From NCBI RefSeq assembly GCF_030296675.1, contig NZ_AP027736.1, forward strand, positions 1,054,001-1,118,000: a DNA stretch of 64,000 nucleotides, in the 5' to 3' direction. Positions 47,695 to 58,515 of the stretch are shown here, piece by piece; the stretch's first letter is position 1, and the number at the start of each line of letters is the position of its first letter. The notes beneath the pieces are model-generated. The model saw only the letters and a program-made list of their open reading frames with translations. It did not search any database and had not been told where the DNA came from. The stretch is from Demequina sediminis. Lineage in GTDB: Bacteria > Actinomycetota > Actinomycetes > Actinomycetales > Demequinaceae. Position numbers and translations under genes: made by a program.

Positions 47695-49193
47695 AGCGCG
47701 TCGGACGGTACCGCGGCGTCCTCAAGACGGGCCGCGAGCCCGGGATCCACGAGCGCCGTGAGATGCGTGCCCTCGGGCACGTGGGCCTGGTCGATCACCT
47801 CGCCGTGACGGTGCACCTCACTCACGAGGTCACCGCGCGTGTAGGGCACCACGAGGTCGACCGCCACCGATGGACGCGGCAACTCGCGGCCAATGAGCTC
47901 GAGCAGCTCCTCGATGCCCTCGCCCGTGAGCGCCGACACCTCGATCGTGGTCTCGCGCCTGCCGCGCAGCCGCATGAGCGTCTCGGGATCGGCGATGTCC
48001 GCCTTGTTGAGCACCAGCACCTCGGCCACCTCGGCGGCGCCCGGCACGTCAGCGAGGACCTCGCGCACCGCGCGAATCTGACCCTCCGGATCGGGATGCG
48101 AGGCGTCGACCACGTGCAGCATGAGGTCGGCATGCGCGACCTCCTCGAGCGTCGAGGCGAACGCGGCGACCAGCTGGTGAGGCAGATCGCGCACGAACCC
48201 GACCGTGTCGGACACCGTGAACTCGCGCCCGTCTGGCGTCTGCGAGCGACGCACCGTGGGGTCGAGGGTCGCGAACAGCGCGTTCTCGACCAGCACACCC
48301 GCGCCGGTGATGCGGTTGAGGATCGAGGACTTGCCCGCGTTCGTGTATCCCACGATCGCGACGTTGGGCAGTCCCAGCCGCTTCTCGCGACGCACGGCGC
48401 GCGCGGGTTCCATCGCCTTGATCTCGCGGCGCAACTGCGCCATGCGCGTGTGGATGCGCCGACGATCGAGCTCGATCTTGGTCTCACCCGGTCCGCGCGA
48501 ACCCATGCCAGCGCCCGCTCCGCCCACCTGGCCGCCGGCCTGGCGCGACATCGACTCGCCCCAGCCGCGCAGTCGCGGCAGGAGGTACTCGAGCTGCGCG
48601 AGCTCGACCTGCGCCTTGCCCTCCTTGGACTTGGCGTGCTGAGCGAAAATGTCGAGGATGAGCGCCGTGCGGTCGATCACCTTGACCTTGACCACGTCCT
48701 CGAGCGCGCGACGCTGGCTCGGGGCGAGGTCGTCATTGACGATCACGGTGTCCGCGCCCACCGCCGCCACGATGTCGCGCACCTCGTGCGCCTTGCCCTT
48801 GCCGATGTAGGTGGCCGGGTCGGGGTGGGGGCGGCGCTGGAGCACGCCGTCGAGCACCTCGGATCCGGCGGTCTCCGCGAGCGCGGCAAGCTCGCGCATC
48901 GAGATTTCGGCGTCCTCGGCGGTGCCGTGCGACCACTGGCCCACGAGCACCACGCGCTCGAGGCGCAACTGCCTGTACTCGACCTCGGTGATGTCCTCGA
49001 GCTCGGTCGACAGGTTCGCGACGCGGCGTAGGGCCGCGCGCTCCTCGCGATCGAACTGGTCGCCGTCGTAATCCGTCGCGAGCGTGCCGCCCTCTGCCAC
49101 GGCGGTGCCCGCGCGCGACAAGACCCGGTCGATCACGGCATCGGCGCGGTGATCCTCGAGGTGGTCGCCGTCTTCTCTCACTGATTCACTCAT
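47691..49193 (-). CDS. hflX: Ribosome-associated GTPase HflX
   Basis: Splits stalled or stressed ribosomes. 500 residues from ATG 49193 (MSESVREDGDHLEDHRA). N-domain: ERVVLVGQW, TYIGKGKAHEVRDIVAAVGA and VNDDLAPSQRRALEDVV. Linker: GGAGAGMGSRGPGETKIELD. G1: AIVGYTNAGKSSILNRITG. G3-region: SDTVGFVRDLPHQLVAAFAS. G4: VLVLNKADIAD. Everything expected for HflX is intact. An upstream extension to 49265 contains no conserved sequence. Its end overlaps dinG. Confidence 0.96.
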   Translation of the reverse strand: MSESVREDGDHLEDHRADAVIDRVLSRAGTAVAEGGTLATDYDGDQFDREERAALRRVANLSTELEDITEVEYRQLRLERVVLVGQWSHGTAEDAEISMRELAALAETAGSEVLDGVLQRRPHPDPATYIGKGKAHEVRDIVAAVGADTVIVNDDLAPSQRRALEDVVKVKVIDRTALILDIFAQHAKSKEGKAQVELAQLEYLLPRLRGWGESMSRQAGGQVGGAGAGMGSRGPGETKIELDRRRIHTRMAQLRREIKAMEPARAVRREKRLGLPNVAIVGYTNAGKSSILNRITGAGVLVENALFATLDPTVRRSQTPDGREFTVSDTVGFVRDLPHQLVAAFASTLEEVAHADLMLHVVDASHPDPEGQIRAVREVLADVPGAAEVAEVLVLNKADIADPETLMRLRGRRETTIEVSALTGEGIEELLELIGRELPRPSVAVDLVVPYTRGDLVSEVHRHGEVIDQAHVPEGTHLTALVDPGLAARLEDAAVPSDAL

Positions 49194-49329
49194 ACGTGAC
49201 CATTGTCGCACCCCCTGAGACACCGCGGGGCGCCTGGGGACGATGCCGGACCCACGCGGCCGCACGGGGCACCGGCGCCGCGAGCGACAGACACGAAGGG
49301 GACACGCGCCCGGCGGTACGCTCGGGGCC

Positions 49330-49932
49330 GTGAGCGACCACTACTTCAGCGCCCAGCCCGCGTCCGCGGACGAGCGACGACGGGTGACGGTCCGCCTCGC
49401 CGGCCTCGACCTCGAGCTTGAGACCGCCGCGGGCACGTTCTCGGCCGGCCACCTCGACCTGGGCACCCAGGTGTTGCTACGCAGCGTGCCCGACCCGACG
49501 GGTCACGTGCTCGATCTCGGATGCGGCTGGGGACCGATCGCAATCGAGGCCGCGCTGCGCGGCGCGTCGCGGGTCACGGCCGTCGACGTCAACGAGCGTG
49601 CGCTCGACCTCACGCGTCGCAACGCGGACCGCGTACGCGCGGCGCACCGCCTCGCACCGATCGACGCGGTGACCGCGGATCGTGTCGACCCGGACACCCG
49701 GTTCGACACGATCTGGTCGAATCCACCGATCCGCATCGGTAAGGACGCGCTCCACGCGCTCCTCGCTACGTGGCTGCCGCGGCTTGCCCCCGGCGGCGTG
49801 GCCTATCTCGTGGTACAGCGCAACCTGGGCGCGGACTCGCTCGCGACCTGGATCGCCGCCCAGGGATGGGGAGAGGTCGACCGCGCGGCCAGCGCCAAGG
49901 GCTTCAGGGTGGTGCGCGTCACGGCACGCTGA
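49330..49932 (+). CDS. RsmC-like class I methyltransferase
   Basis: 200 residues from GTG 49330 (SDHYFSAQPASADERRRVTV). SAM fold: HVLDLGCGWGPIAIEAALRG, VTAVDVNERALDLTRRNA. The substrate motif NPPIRIGKDALHALL (NPP type) and the C-terminal GGVAYLVVQRNLGADSL identify the RsmC/RlmG-like group that methylates exocyclic amines of guanine in rRNA. It corresponds to the catalytic half only, usual in actinobacteria, so the exact target base is uncertain. Its stop overlaps the end of the convergent dapF by 14 bp. Confidence 0.85.
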   Translation: MSDHYFSAQPASADERRRVTVRLAGLDLELETAAGTFSAGHLDLGTQVLLRSVPDPTGHVLDLGCGWGPIAIEAALRGASRVTAVDVNERALDLTRRNADRVRAAHRLAPIDAVTADRVDPDTRFDTIWSNPPIRIGKDALHALLATWLPRLAPGGVAYLVVQRNLGADSLATWIAAQGWGEVDRAASAKGFRVVRVTAR

Positions 49933-50785
49933 CGGCGCCCTGTGCGACCAGCACCGCGGGACCCTCGAGGATCGTCGTCGCCCCCGTGATGCGCACCGTG
50001 ACCATCCCGCCGGGGACCTCGACGTCCCACACGTCGGGCGCACCCTGACCGGCCCACGTCCTCATCGCGAGCGCGACGGCACAGGCGCCCGTCCCGCAGG
50101 ACCGGGTCTCGCCCGAGCCGCGCTCGTGCACCCTCATCCTCACCCTGCCGCGGGTCTCCGCGCCAGCATCGTCGAAGCCGAGGGCGACGGCGAACTCGAC
50201 GTTCGACCCGTGCTCGGGAACGGGATGCACCTGCGGAGCGACCGTGAGGTCGAGCGCCTCAAGCTCCTCGAGCGACCCCAGCGCGACCACATGATGCGGA
50301 TTGCCCATGTCGACCGAGAGCGCGGGCCGCACGGGGTCCATCCCGCGCGCGGCCACCTCGGAGTCGAAGCCGGCCGACGCGTCGCCCACGCGGTACACGC
50401 CCATGCCGACCGCGTAGCGCCCGTCGCCGAGTGCGCGCACCGCGCGCGGTCCACCCCTGGTCGCGAAGTCGAGCCCCTCCGCAAGGTCCACGCCCGCCTC
50501 GCTCTCGAGGAAGGCCGCGAACACGCGCGCGCCGTTGCCGCACATCTCCGACGTGGTGCCGTCGGCGTTCCAGTAGTCCATGAACCACATGTCGGGGTCC
50601 ACGCCCTCGCCCGCGGCCACCGCCCCGGCGCGCACCGCACGTATCACGCCGTCCGCGCCGATCCCTGCGCGCCTATCGCACAGGAAGCGCACGAGCGCGG
50701 GCGTGAGGTCGAGGCTTCCCGCGGGGTCGTGGATCAGGACGAAGTCGTTCTCCGTGCCGTGACCCTTGGTGAAGGCGATCATCAT
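49919..50785 (-). CDS. dapF: Diaminopimelate epimerase
   Basis: Converts LL- to meso-diaminopimelate for lysine and cell wall synthesis. 288 residues from ATG 50785 (MMIAFTKGHGTENDFVLIHD). The two catalytic cysteines are in SEMCGNGARVFAAF and GETRSCGTGACAVALAM. FDSEVAARGMDPVRP and VDMGNPHHVVAL are conserved. The frame runs on upstream into miaA without a stop, but that apparent fusion comes from the lost base in miaA, not from a real joined protein. A GTG/ATG one codon later is also possible. Confidence 0.95.
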   Translation of the reverse strand: MMIAFTKGHGTENDFVLIHDPAGSLDLTPALVRFLCDRRAGIGADGVIRAVRAGAVAAGEGVDPDMWFMDYWNADGTTSEMCGNGARVFAAFLESEAGVDLAEGLDFATRGGPRAVRALGDGRYAVGMGVYRVGDASAGFDSEVAARGMDPVRPALSVDMGNPHHVVALGSLEELEALDLTVAPQVHPVPEHGSNVEFAVALGFDDAGAETRGRVRMRVHERGSGETRSCGTGACAVALAMRTWAGQGAPDVWDVEVPGGMVTVRITGATTILEGPAVLVAQGAVSVP

Positions 50786-50798
50786 GCCCCCAGAGTAG

Positions 50799-51744
50799 TC
50801 AGGGGCCGGCGAGGGCGGCATCGGCCTGCTCCACCACGGCCGATGCCTGGGTCGCCGCGCGCGCGACGTCGCCGCGATCCCGGGGGCGTCGATCCAGCGC
50901 ACACGCGGGTCGGGGCGGAACCACTGGTGCTGCTTGCGGGCCAGCCGCCGCGTGTGCTGGGCGATGAGCGCGCGCGTCTGCGCCGCGTCGATCTCGCCGT
51001 CGAGGTGACGCAAGGTCTCCGCGTAGCCCACCGCACGCCGTGCCGTCACCCCGTCCCGCAGGCCGGCACGGTCCAGGCGGCGAACCTCGTCGACCAGTCC
51101 GCTCTCCCACATCGTCTCCACGCGGTCGTCGATGCGCGGATCGAGGGCGTCGTACGGGAGCTCGAGCGCGATCGTCACGGCCGGAGCGTGGTACTCGTGG
51201 CGTGGAAGGACGCTGCGCGTCGATCCCGTCAGCTCGATGATCTCGAGCGCTCGCACCAGCCGCTTGACATTCGCAGCGGGAATCCGCGCGGCCGCCTCGG
51301 CGTCGAGCGCGGCGAGCTCGCGGTGAAGGATCCCCGGCCCCTCGGTCTGTGCGCGGAGCTCGAGGCGCGCGCGCAGGTCGGGATCGGTCCCGGGGAACTC
51401 GAAGCGGTCCAGCAGCGCGCGCAGGTACAGCCCCGATCCGCCCACGACGATCGCACGACGCCCTCGCTCGTGGATCGCCGCGATATCGGCCCTCGCGCCG
51501 TCCTGGAACCGCGCGACCGAGGCGTCCTCGTGGACGTCGATGGTGTCGAGCTGATGATGTGGGATGCCGCGCCTGTCCCCCGGCGCGAGCTTCGCGGTGC
51601 CGATGTCCATGCCGCGATAGAACTGCATCGAGTCGGCGTTGACGATCTCCGCGTCGAGGCGTTCCGCGAGGTCGAGGCTCACGGCGGACTTGCCCGTCGC
51701 GGTGGCGCCGACGATCGCGATGATCGCCGGGCCGGCGGACGGGC

Positions 51745-51748
<4 letters not shown>
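50799..51748 (-). CDS. miaA: tRNA dimethylallyltransferase (frameshifted near the end)
   Basis: Adds the isopentenyl group to A37 of tRNAs reading UNN codons. GTG 51748 overlaps the miaB stop (GTGA). P-loop: [19 protein letters not shown]. Others: [74 protein letters not shown]. At the five-base G run 50882-50886 one base appears lost. In the corrected frame the end is [19 protein letters not shown] then a normal stop at 50799, about 316 residues. Uncorrected, the frame would read through into dapF. The ordered pair miaB-miaA is standard for the modification pathway. Confidence 0.92.
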
Positions 51749-53250
<1,502 letters not shown>

Positions 53251-53252
53251 GT

Positions 53253-54711
53253 CTATCCGGCGACGGCGTCCGCGCGAAGCTCGCGAATGACGGTCACCTT
53301 GATCTCTCCGGGGAACGTGAAGTCCGTGCTGATGTGCTCGGCAATTGTACGCGCCAACGCGTGCGTGCCCGCGTCGTCGATCTCGTCGGGCTCCACGATC
53401 ACCCTGACCTCGCGTCCCGCGGCCATGGCAAGCACGCGCGTGACGCCGTGGTGGTTGAGGACGAGTCGCTCAAGGTGCTCCATGCGCGTGACGTACGCGT
53501 CGAGGTCCTCGCGCCGTGCGCCCGGTCGCGCCGCGGAGATCGCGTCGGCGACCTGAACGATCACGGCCTCGAGGGATTCCGGCGCGACCTCATCGTGGTG
53601 GGCAGCGATCGCGTTGACCACCGCGCCATCCTCGCCGTGTTCCGCGGCGAAGCGTGCCCCCAGCGCGGCATGGGTGCCCGACTGCTCGTGCGTGAACGCC
53701 TTGCCGAGGTCATGGAGCAGCGCTCCTCCGAGCGACCTCGACATCCGCTCCGAGCACCGCCGCGATGTCCGCCGCCACCTGTGACGTCTCCACGAGGTGG
53801 GCGAGCACGTTCTGCCCATACGAGGTCCGCAGCCGCAGGCGACCGAGGACGTCCACGATCTCGGAGGCGACGCCCGACACCCCCGACTCCGACAGCGCGT
53901 CGAGCCCAGCCGCCCGGTGACGCTGCGACGCGCCGGCCACCGCGCGCGCGTAGGCCGCCTCGACGCGTTGCGGCTGAATCCGGCCGTCCACGACCAAGGC
54001 GGCCAACGTCACCTCGGCGAGCTCGCGGCGCTCGGGATCAAAGCACGACAACTGCACGGCGTTGACCCCCTCCTCGACAATCAGGTTCACGCCGGTGAGG
54101 GCCTCGAACGCGCGGATGTTGCGCCCCTCGCGGCCGATGATGCGTCCCTTCATCTCCTCACTCGGGAGGTTGATCCACAGCGTCGAGTGCTCGGCGGACG
54201 TCGCAGCCGCCTGTCGCTGCATGGCCTCGACCAGGATCTCGCGCGCACGCGCGTCGGCCGCGGCCTGGGTGCGGCGCTCGATGCGGCGCAGCTCGACCTC
54301 GGCGTCGGCCCGTGCCTTCGCGATGAGGGACTCGGCGAGCTCCGCACGCGCCTCTTCGGGAGTGGTGCGCGCGACGGCGGCGAGGGCGCGCTCACGCTCG
54401 TCCTCGAGACGTGCCCGGTCCGCAGCAACGCGCCTCTCGTCGCGCACGACGACCGCCGCGCGCTCCTCGAGTCCGCGTGCGTACTGCTGCGCGTGGCGGT
54501 GATCAGCCGACAGCTCCTTCTCACGCTGAAGGGTCTGCTCCTCGCGGCGCTTCGCCTCGGCGAGCCGCACCTGGATGTCCTGGCGAATGGACTCTGCCTC
54601 GCGACGCGCCGCGGAGCGCTCGGCCTCCGCCTCGCGACGAGCGAAGACGACGAGTAGCAAGGCGATGAGGCTCGCACCGAGCAACAAGAGGATGATCAAC
54701 GACTGGTCCAC
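53253..54711 (-). CDS. rny: Ribonuclease Y (frameshifted)
   Basis: Membrane-anchored endoribonuclease of mRNA decay. From ATG 54711: [20 protein letters not shown], a membrane helix; a long coiled coil ([20 protein letters not shown] to about residue 165); the KH domain [19 protein letters not shown]; and the HD domain. Within the HD region the frame shifts at the GCGC at 53720-53723: DVEVARR in one frame continues as [19 protein letters not shown] in another, restoring the essential HD pair. The shift is net +1, best explained as loss of one GC dinucleotide. Joined length about 486 residues. Alternative: an extra base. This is unlikely to be programmed frameshifting. Confidence 0.9.
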
Positions 54712-54744
54712 CCACTGCTCCTTCGCTCGCCATGGGGGCGACCG

Positions 54745-55373
54745 TCAGGCCCCACCTGCCTCACTATCGGCATTGCGCAAGTCTTTCACGAGTGCGAAGG
54801 CCAAGGAACTGGGGTAGCCCTTGCGACCCAGCATCGCGACGACCCGCCGCGTGCGAACCTCGACCGGATGCTGCGCAAGCTGATCCCACCGCTTGCGCGC
54901 GAGCGCGTGCGCGCGCTTCCGCTCGTCGTCGTCGTCGACCTGGCCCAACGCGGTCTCGATGTCGTCATCCTCGAAGCCCTTGCGCGCCAGTTCCTGTCGG
55001 ATCGCGCGGCGCGCCTGCCCACGCTCCGCGTGGCGGGTGCGCACGATCGTCGAGGCCAGCTCGGTGTCGTCGAGCAGGCCCACCTCGAGGTAGCGCGCGA
55101 CAATGACGTCGGCGAGATCGGGATCGACGCCGCGCGTGACGAGGCCCTCCTCAACTGGGCAGCGGAGCGTGCCGAGTGCGTGAGGAGCCTCAGGGCGATC
55201 TCGCGTGCGCGCTCGGCGAGTTCCTCAGGACTGGCGACGTCAGGTGCGGCAGCGTCGGGAGTGGACGCTCCGCGCGTCGCGTCCTCCCTCGCGGCCCCGA
55301 CGGCGCGCGTGCGCGAGCGACGCCCCGGGCTACCGGTGCGCCGCCCGCCGCGAGGCCGCGTGCTGTCAACCAT
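54745..55373 (-). CDS. recX: RecA regulator RecX (frameshifted)
   Basis: Binds and limits RecA filaments. ATG 55373 is 3 bp after the recA stop. A long Arg-rich N-terminal tail precedes the first helical repeat (AERAREIALRLLTHSARSAA). The frame breaks at a three-base C run (55145-55147); one base over, the second and third repeats read GLVTRGVDPDLADVIVARYL, GLLDDTELASTIVRTRHAER and GFEDDDIETALGQVDDDDER. Joined length about 210 residues, family-like apart from the longer tail. The break is short for a homopolymer error but it resembles the others. Confidence 0.88.
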
Positions 55374-55376
55374 GGA

Positions 55377-56477
<1,101 letters not shown>

Positions 56478-56612
56478 GTCGCTTGCCTTTCGATCGGTGG
56501 CATCGCTGCCGTCTGTCCTGAACGACGCTACGCCGACCCTCCGACATCGAGGCCTGGCGAGGCGTGGGCCGGGGATGGCCGCTGCCGCGTGACGTCCTGG
56601 GGACCACAGTAA

Positions 56613-56628
56613 TCGAACGCGTGTTCGA
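56613..56628 (-). promoter_or_regulatory. Perfect LexA (SOS) box upstream of recA
   Basis: TCGAACGCGTGTTCGA is a perfect 16 bp palindrome matching the Gram-positive LexA site. It lies 136 bp before recA, within the 273 bp gap between recA and the DUF3046 gene. It is the best SOS box of the window. Confidence 0.9.
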
Positions 56629-56676
56629 ACGCGCGCGACACGCCGCGTCGACACGCCGCGTCGACACAGTGCGCCG

Positions 56677-56765
56677 GCCAGCGGCGGCGCACAGGTCAGC
56701 GGCGGGGCACAAGTCAGCGGCGGGGCACAAGTCAGCGCCGGAGTGGAACGTCAGCGCCGGGGAGG
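56677..56765. repeat. 18 bp tandem repeats upstream of recA, over the DUF3046 stop
   Basis: About four to five copies of an 18-19 bp unit containing TCAGCGGCGGGGCACAA or variants lie at 56677-56765. Periods between the TCA triplets are 18, 18 and 19 bp (56696, 56714, 56732, 56751). On the DUF3046 strand each TCA is a TGA stop; the real stop of the gene is the first (56751). A separate 13 bp tandem repeat (about 56636-56664) follows. The repeats lie between the recA SOS box and the DUF3046 gene and have no evident coding role. Confidence 0.75.
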
Positions 56766-56987
56766 CGGGACGTTGCGGCGCGCGTCGCCCCCGTCGCGCT
56801 CGGCGAGCGGGACGCTCATCTGTTCGCACCACGCGTGCCACACGTCGCGGGGCGCCCGCCCCGCCTCAAGGGCCTGCACCGGCGTGAGGGAGTCGAGACC
56901 GGTCAGAGCAAGCTCGCGCGCGAGCGTGCGCGAATAGGCCTCACCAAAGACCGCGTCGGCCAACCCCCAGAATTCGCTGAGGCGCAC
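56751..56987 (-). CDS. DUF3046 family protein
   Basis: 78 residues. GTG 56987 gives RLSEFWGLADAVFGEAYSRT, then LALTGLDSLTPVQALEAGRA and PRDVWHAWCEQMSVPLAERD, the defining features of DUF3046, an actinobacterial family always found between clgR and recA. Function unknown. It lies 5 bp downstream of clgR and is probably cotranscribed. The last few codons (DARRNVPPPRR) are unlike the family and run into a tandem repeat that begins at the stop codon. Confidence 0.88.
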   Translation of the reverse strand: MRLSEFWGLADAVFGEAYSRTLARELALTGLDSLTPVQALEAGRAPRDVWHAWCEQMSVPLAERDGGDARRNVPPPRR

Positions 56988-56991
56988 GCCT

Positions 56992-57303
56992 CTAGCGGGT
57001 GCGCATCGAGCTCAGCAGCTCGGGAACGGTGTCGGGGATAGACGGCATCACGGGCACCGACTCGAGGGACTCGGCGGCGGCGAAGCGGTCCGACACCTCG
57101 CGGAGGATGCTCGACATCGGCATGTCGAGGGCCTCGCAGATCGACGCGAGCAACTCGGAGGATGCTTCCTTCTGTCCGCGCTCGACCTCCGACAGGTAGC
57201 CCAGCGACACGCGGGCTCCCGACGAAATATCGCGCAACGTGCGGCCCTGCGTGAGGCGCGCGTCGCGAAGCACTTCGCCGATCTCGTTGCGGAGCACAGG
57301 CAT
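56992..57303 (-). CDS. clgR: ClgR-type XRE regulator
   Basis: 104-residue helix-turn-helix activator. ATG 57303 has AGGGGAGG in front and gives [40 protein letters not shown] and [20 protein letters not shown], all typical of ClgR. In related actinobacteria it activates clpC, clpP and recA-region genes and is itself a Clp substrate; the C-terminal SSMRTR gives no clear degron. Upstream in-frame ATGs at 57321 and 57339 would add residues without conservation. It stands between cinA and DUF3046, the conserved order. Confidence 0.9.
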   Translation of the reverse strand: MPVLRNEIGEVLRDARLTQGRTLRDISSGARVSLGYLSEVERGQKEASSELLASICEALDMPMSSILREVSDRFAAAESLESVPVMPSIPDTVPELLSSMRTR

Positions 57304-57392
57304 GCGGCCTCCCCTCATCATCGTGCGGCCCTTGTCCATGTCTGACACAACGCACCATACCCCACGCTTGTTCCGCGTCTGAGAACTCAAGG

Positions 57393-57875
57393 TTACGGCT
57401 GCGTCACGGAGCCGCGGAGGGCGGCGTCGAGCAGGTCGAGCGCGCCCGCGACGGAGGCGGTGCGCACGGCCGCGCGGTCGCCGTCGATGTCGAGCCGGAG
57501 CGTGTGCACGCCCCGCGGCCCCTCGACGGCAATCCACACGCGCCCGGGCGGCGCGCCGTCGTGGGGCTCCGGCCCGGCCGCACCGGTGGTGGCGACCGCG
57601 AACGATGCCCCGGTGGCGTCGCGCGCCCCGCGCGCCATGGCCGTGGCGACCTCCGCGGAAACGATGCCTGCCGTCGCGATGAGGTCGGGATCGACACCGA
57701 GCAACGCCGCCTTCATGGCCGGCGTGTAGGCGACGATGCCGCCGCGTATGGCCGCCGAGGCTCCCGGCGCCCCGATGAGCGCGGCACACACCGCGCCGCC
57801 CGTGAGCGACTCCGCGGTCGCGACCGTCGCGTGCTGCGCGAGCAGCGCGCGCACAATCTCGTCAGGCCGCGGCAC
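57393..57875 (-). CDS. pncC: CinA C-terminal family / nicotinamide-nucleotide amidohydrolase
   Basis: 160 residues equal to the CinA C-terminal domain alone, which deamidates NMN to nicotinate mononucleotide in pyridine nucleotide salvage. Motifs: [60 protein letters not shown] and [20 protein letters not shown]. It lacks the N-terminal CinA domain, as in most actinobacteria. GTG 57875 lies inside the end of pgsA (14 bp overlap). Name also used: cinA. Confidence 0.9.
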   Translation of the reverse strand: MPRPDEIVRALLAQHATVATAESLTGGAVCAALIGAPGASAAIRGGIVAYTPAMKAALLGVDPDLIATAGIVSAEVATAMARGARDATGASFAVATTGAAGPEPHDGAPPGRVWIAVEGPRGVHTLRLDIDGDRAAVRTASVAGALDLLDAALRGSVTQP

Positions 57876-58431
57876 GGCCGCCCGCCCGCTCCATGCGTGC
57901 CGCGCGCACGATCTTCACCGTGTAGTCGACCCCCGTGACGAGCGCGAGGGCCGTGGCCGCGAGCAGCGCCCACCAGGCGGCGATGTCTACCCAGGCGGGA
58001 GTGCCGGGCAAGAGGTACAGCCAGATCGCGAGAAGCTGCAGCGTCGTCTTGGCCTTGCCTCCCCGCGACGCGGCGATCACCGTGTTCCCCGCCACCACGA
58101 GACGTCCCACGGTGACCCACAGCTCGCGCACCGCGATGATCACCACGGGCCACCACGGCACGGAGTCGATTGCGACCAGCATTGCGAGTGCGCCCAGCAC
58201 CAAGGCCTTGTCCGCGATCGGATCGGCGAGCTTGCCGAACGCGCTCACGACGCCCCATCGCCGCGCCAGGTACCCGTCGAGATAGTCGGTGGCCGCGGCC
58301 ACCATGAACACCGCGACCGCCCACCATCGCAGGGCGCCCTCGTCTCCCCCGTCGGCGGCGAGCAGCACGACGAACACCGGGACGGCGACAAGGCGCGCGA
58401 CGGTGAGCGCGTTGGGCACGGCGGAGGTCAC
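57862..58431 (-). CDS. pgsA: CDP-diacylglycerol-glycerol-3-phosphate phosphatidyltransferase
   Basis: Makes phosphatidylglycerol phosphate from CDP-diacylglycerol. 189 residues, several membrane helices. The CDP-alcohol phosphatidyltransferase motif is complete: DYLDGYLARRWG followed by FGKLADPIADKALVLG (DG-x2-AR-x8-G-x3-D-x3-D). The N-terminal AVPNALTVARLVAVPVFVVL and C-terminal GVDYTVKIVRAARMERA are usual. GTG 58431 is the only reasonable start. It heads the pgsA-pncC-clgR-DUF3046 unit and is divergent from the CapA-like gene. Which PgsA paralogue it is, main or secondary, cannot be decided here. Confidence 0.93.
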   Translation of the reverse strand: MTSAVPNALTVARLVAVPVFVVLLAADGGDEGALRWWAVAVFMVAAATDYLDGYLARRWGVVSAFGKLADPIADKALVLGALAMLVAIDSVPWWPVVIIAVRELWVTVGRLVVAGNTVIAASRGGKAKTTLQLLAIWLYLLPGTPAWVDIAAWWALLAATALALVTGVDYTVKIVRAARMERAGGRAAA

Positions 58432-58515
58432 GCCCTCACCCTAATGCGCGCGGGCGCCCCTGCCGCGCCCGCCGCGGTGCGCCGGCGCGCATCGGCGACG
58501 CGCGATACTGGGGAC

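Noticed and set aside
53700-53730. Programmed ribosomal frameshift in rny or murD
   Set aside because: No slippery heptamer or downstream structure was seen, and the same kind of shift occurs in many unrelated genes here, which points to sequence error.
57304-57392. Possible ClgR autoregulatory site before clgR
   Set aside because: A CGCTTGTTCCGCG stretch is present but its spacing does not match the known ClgR motif well enough.
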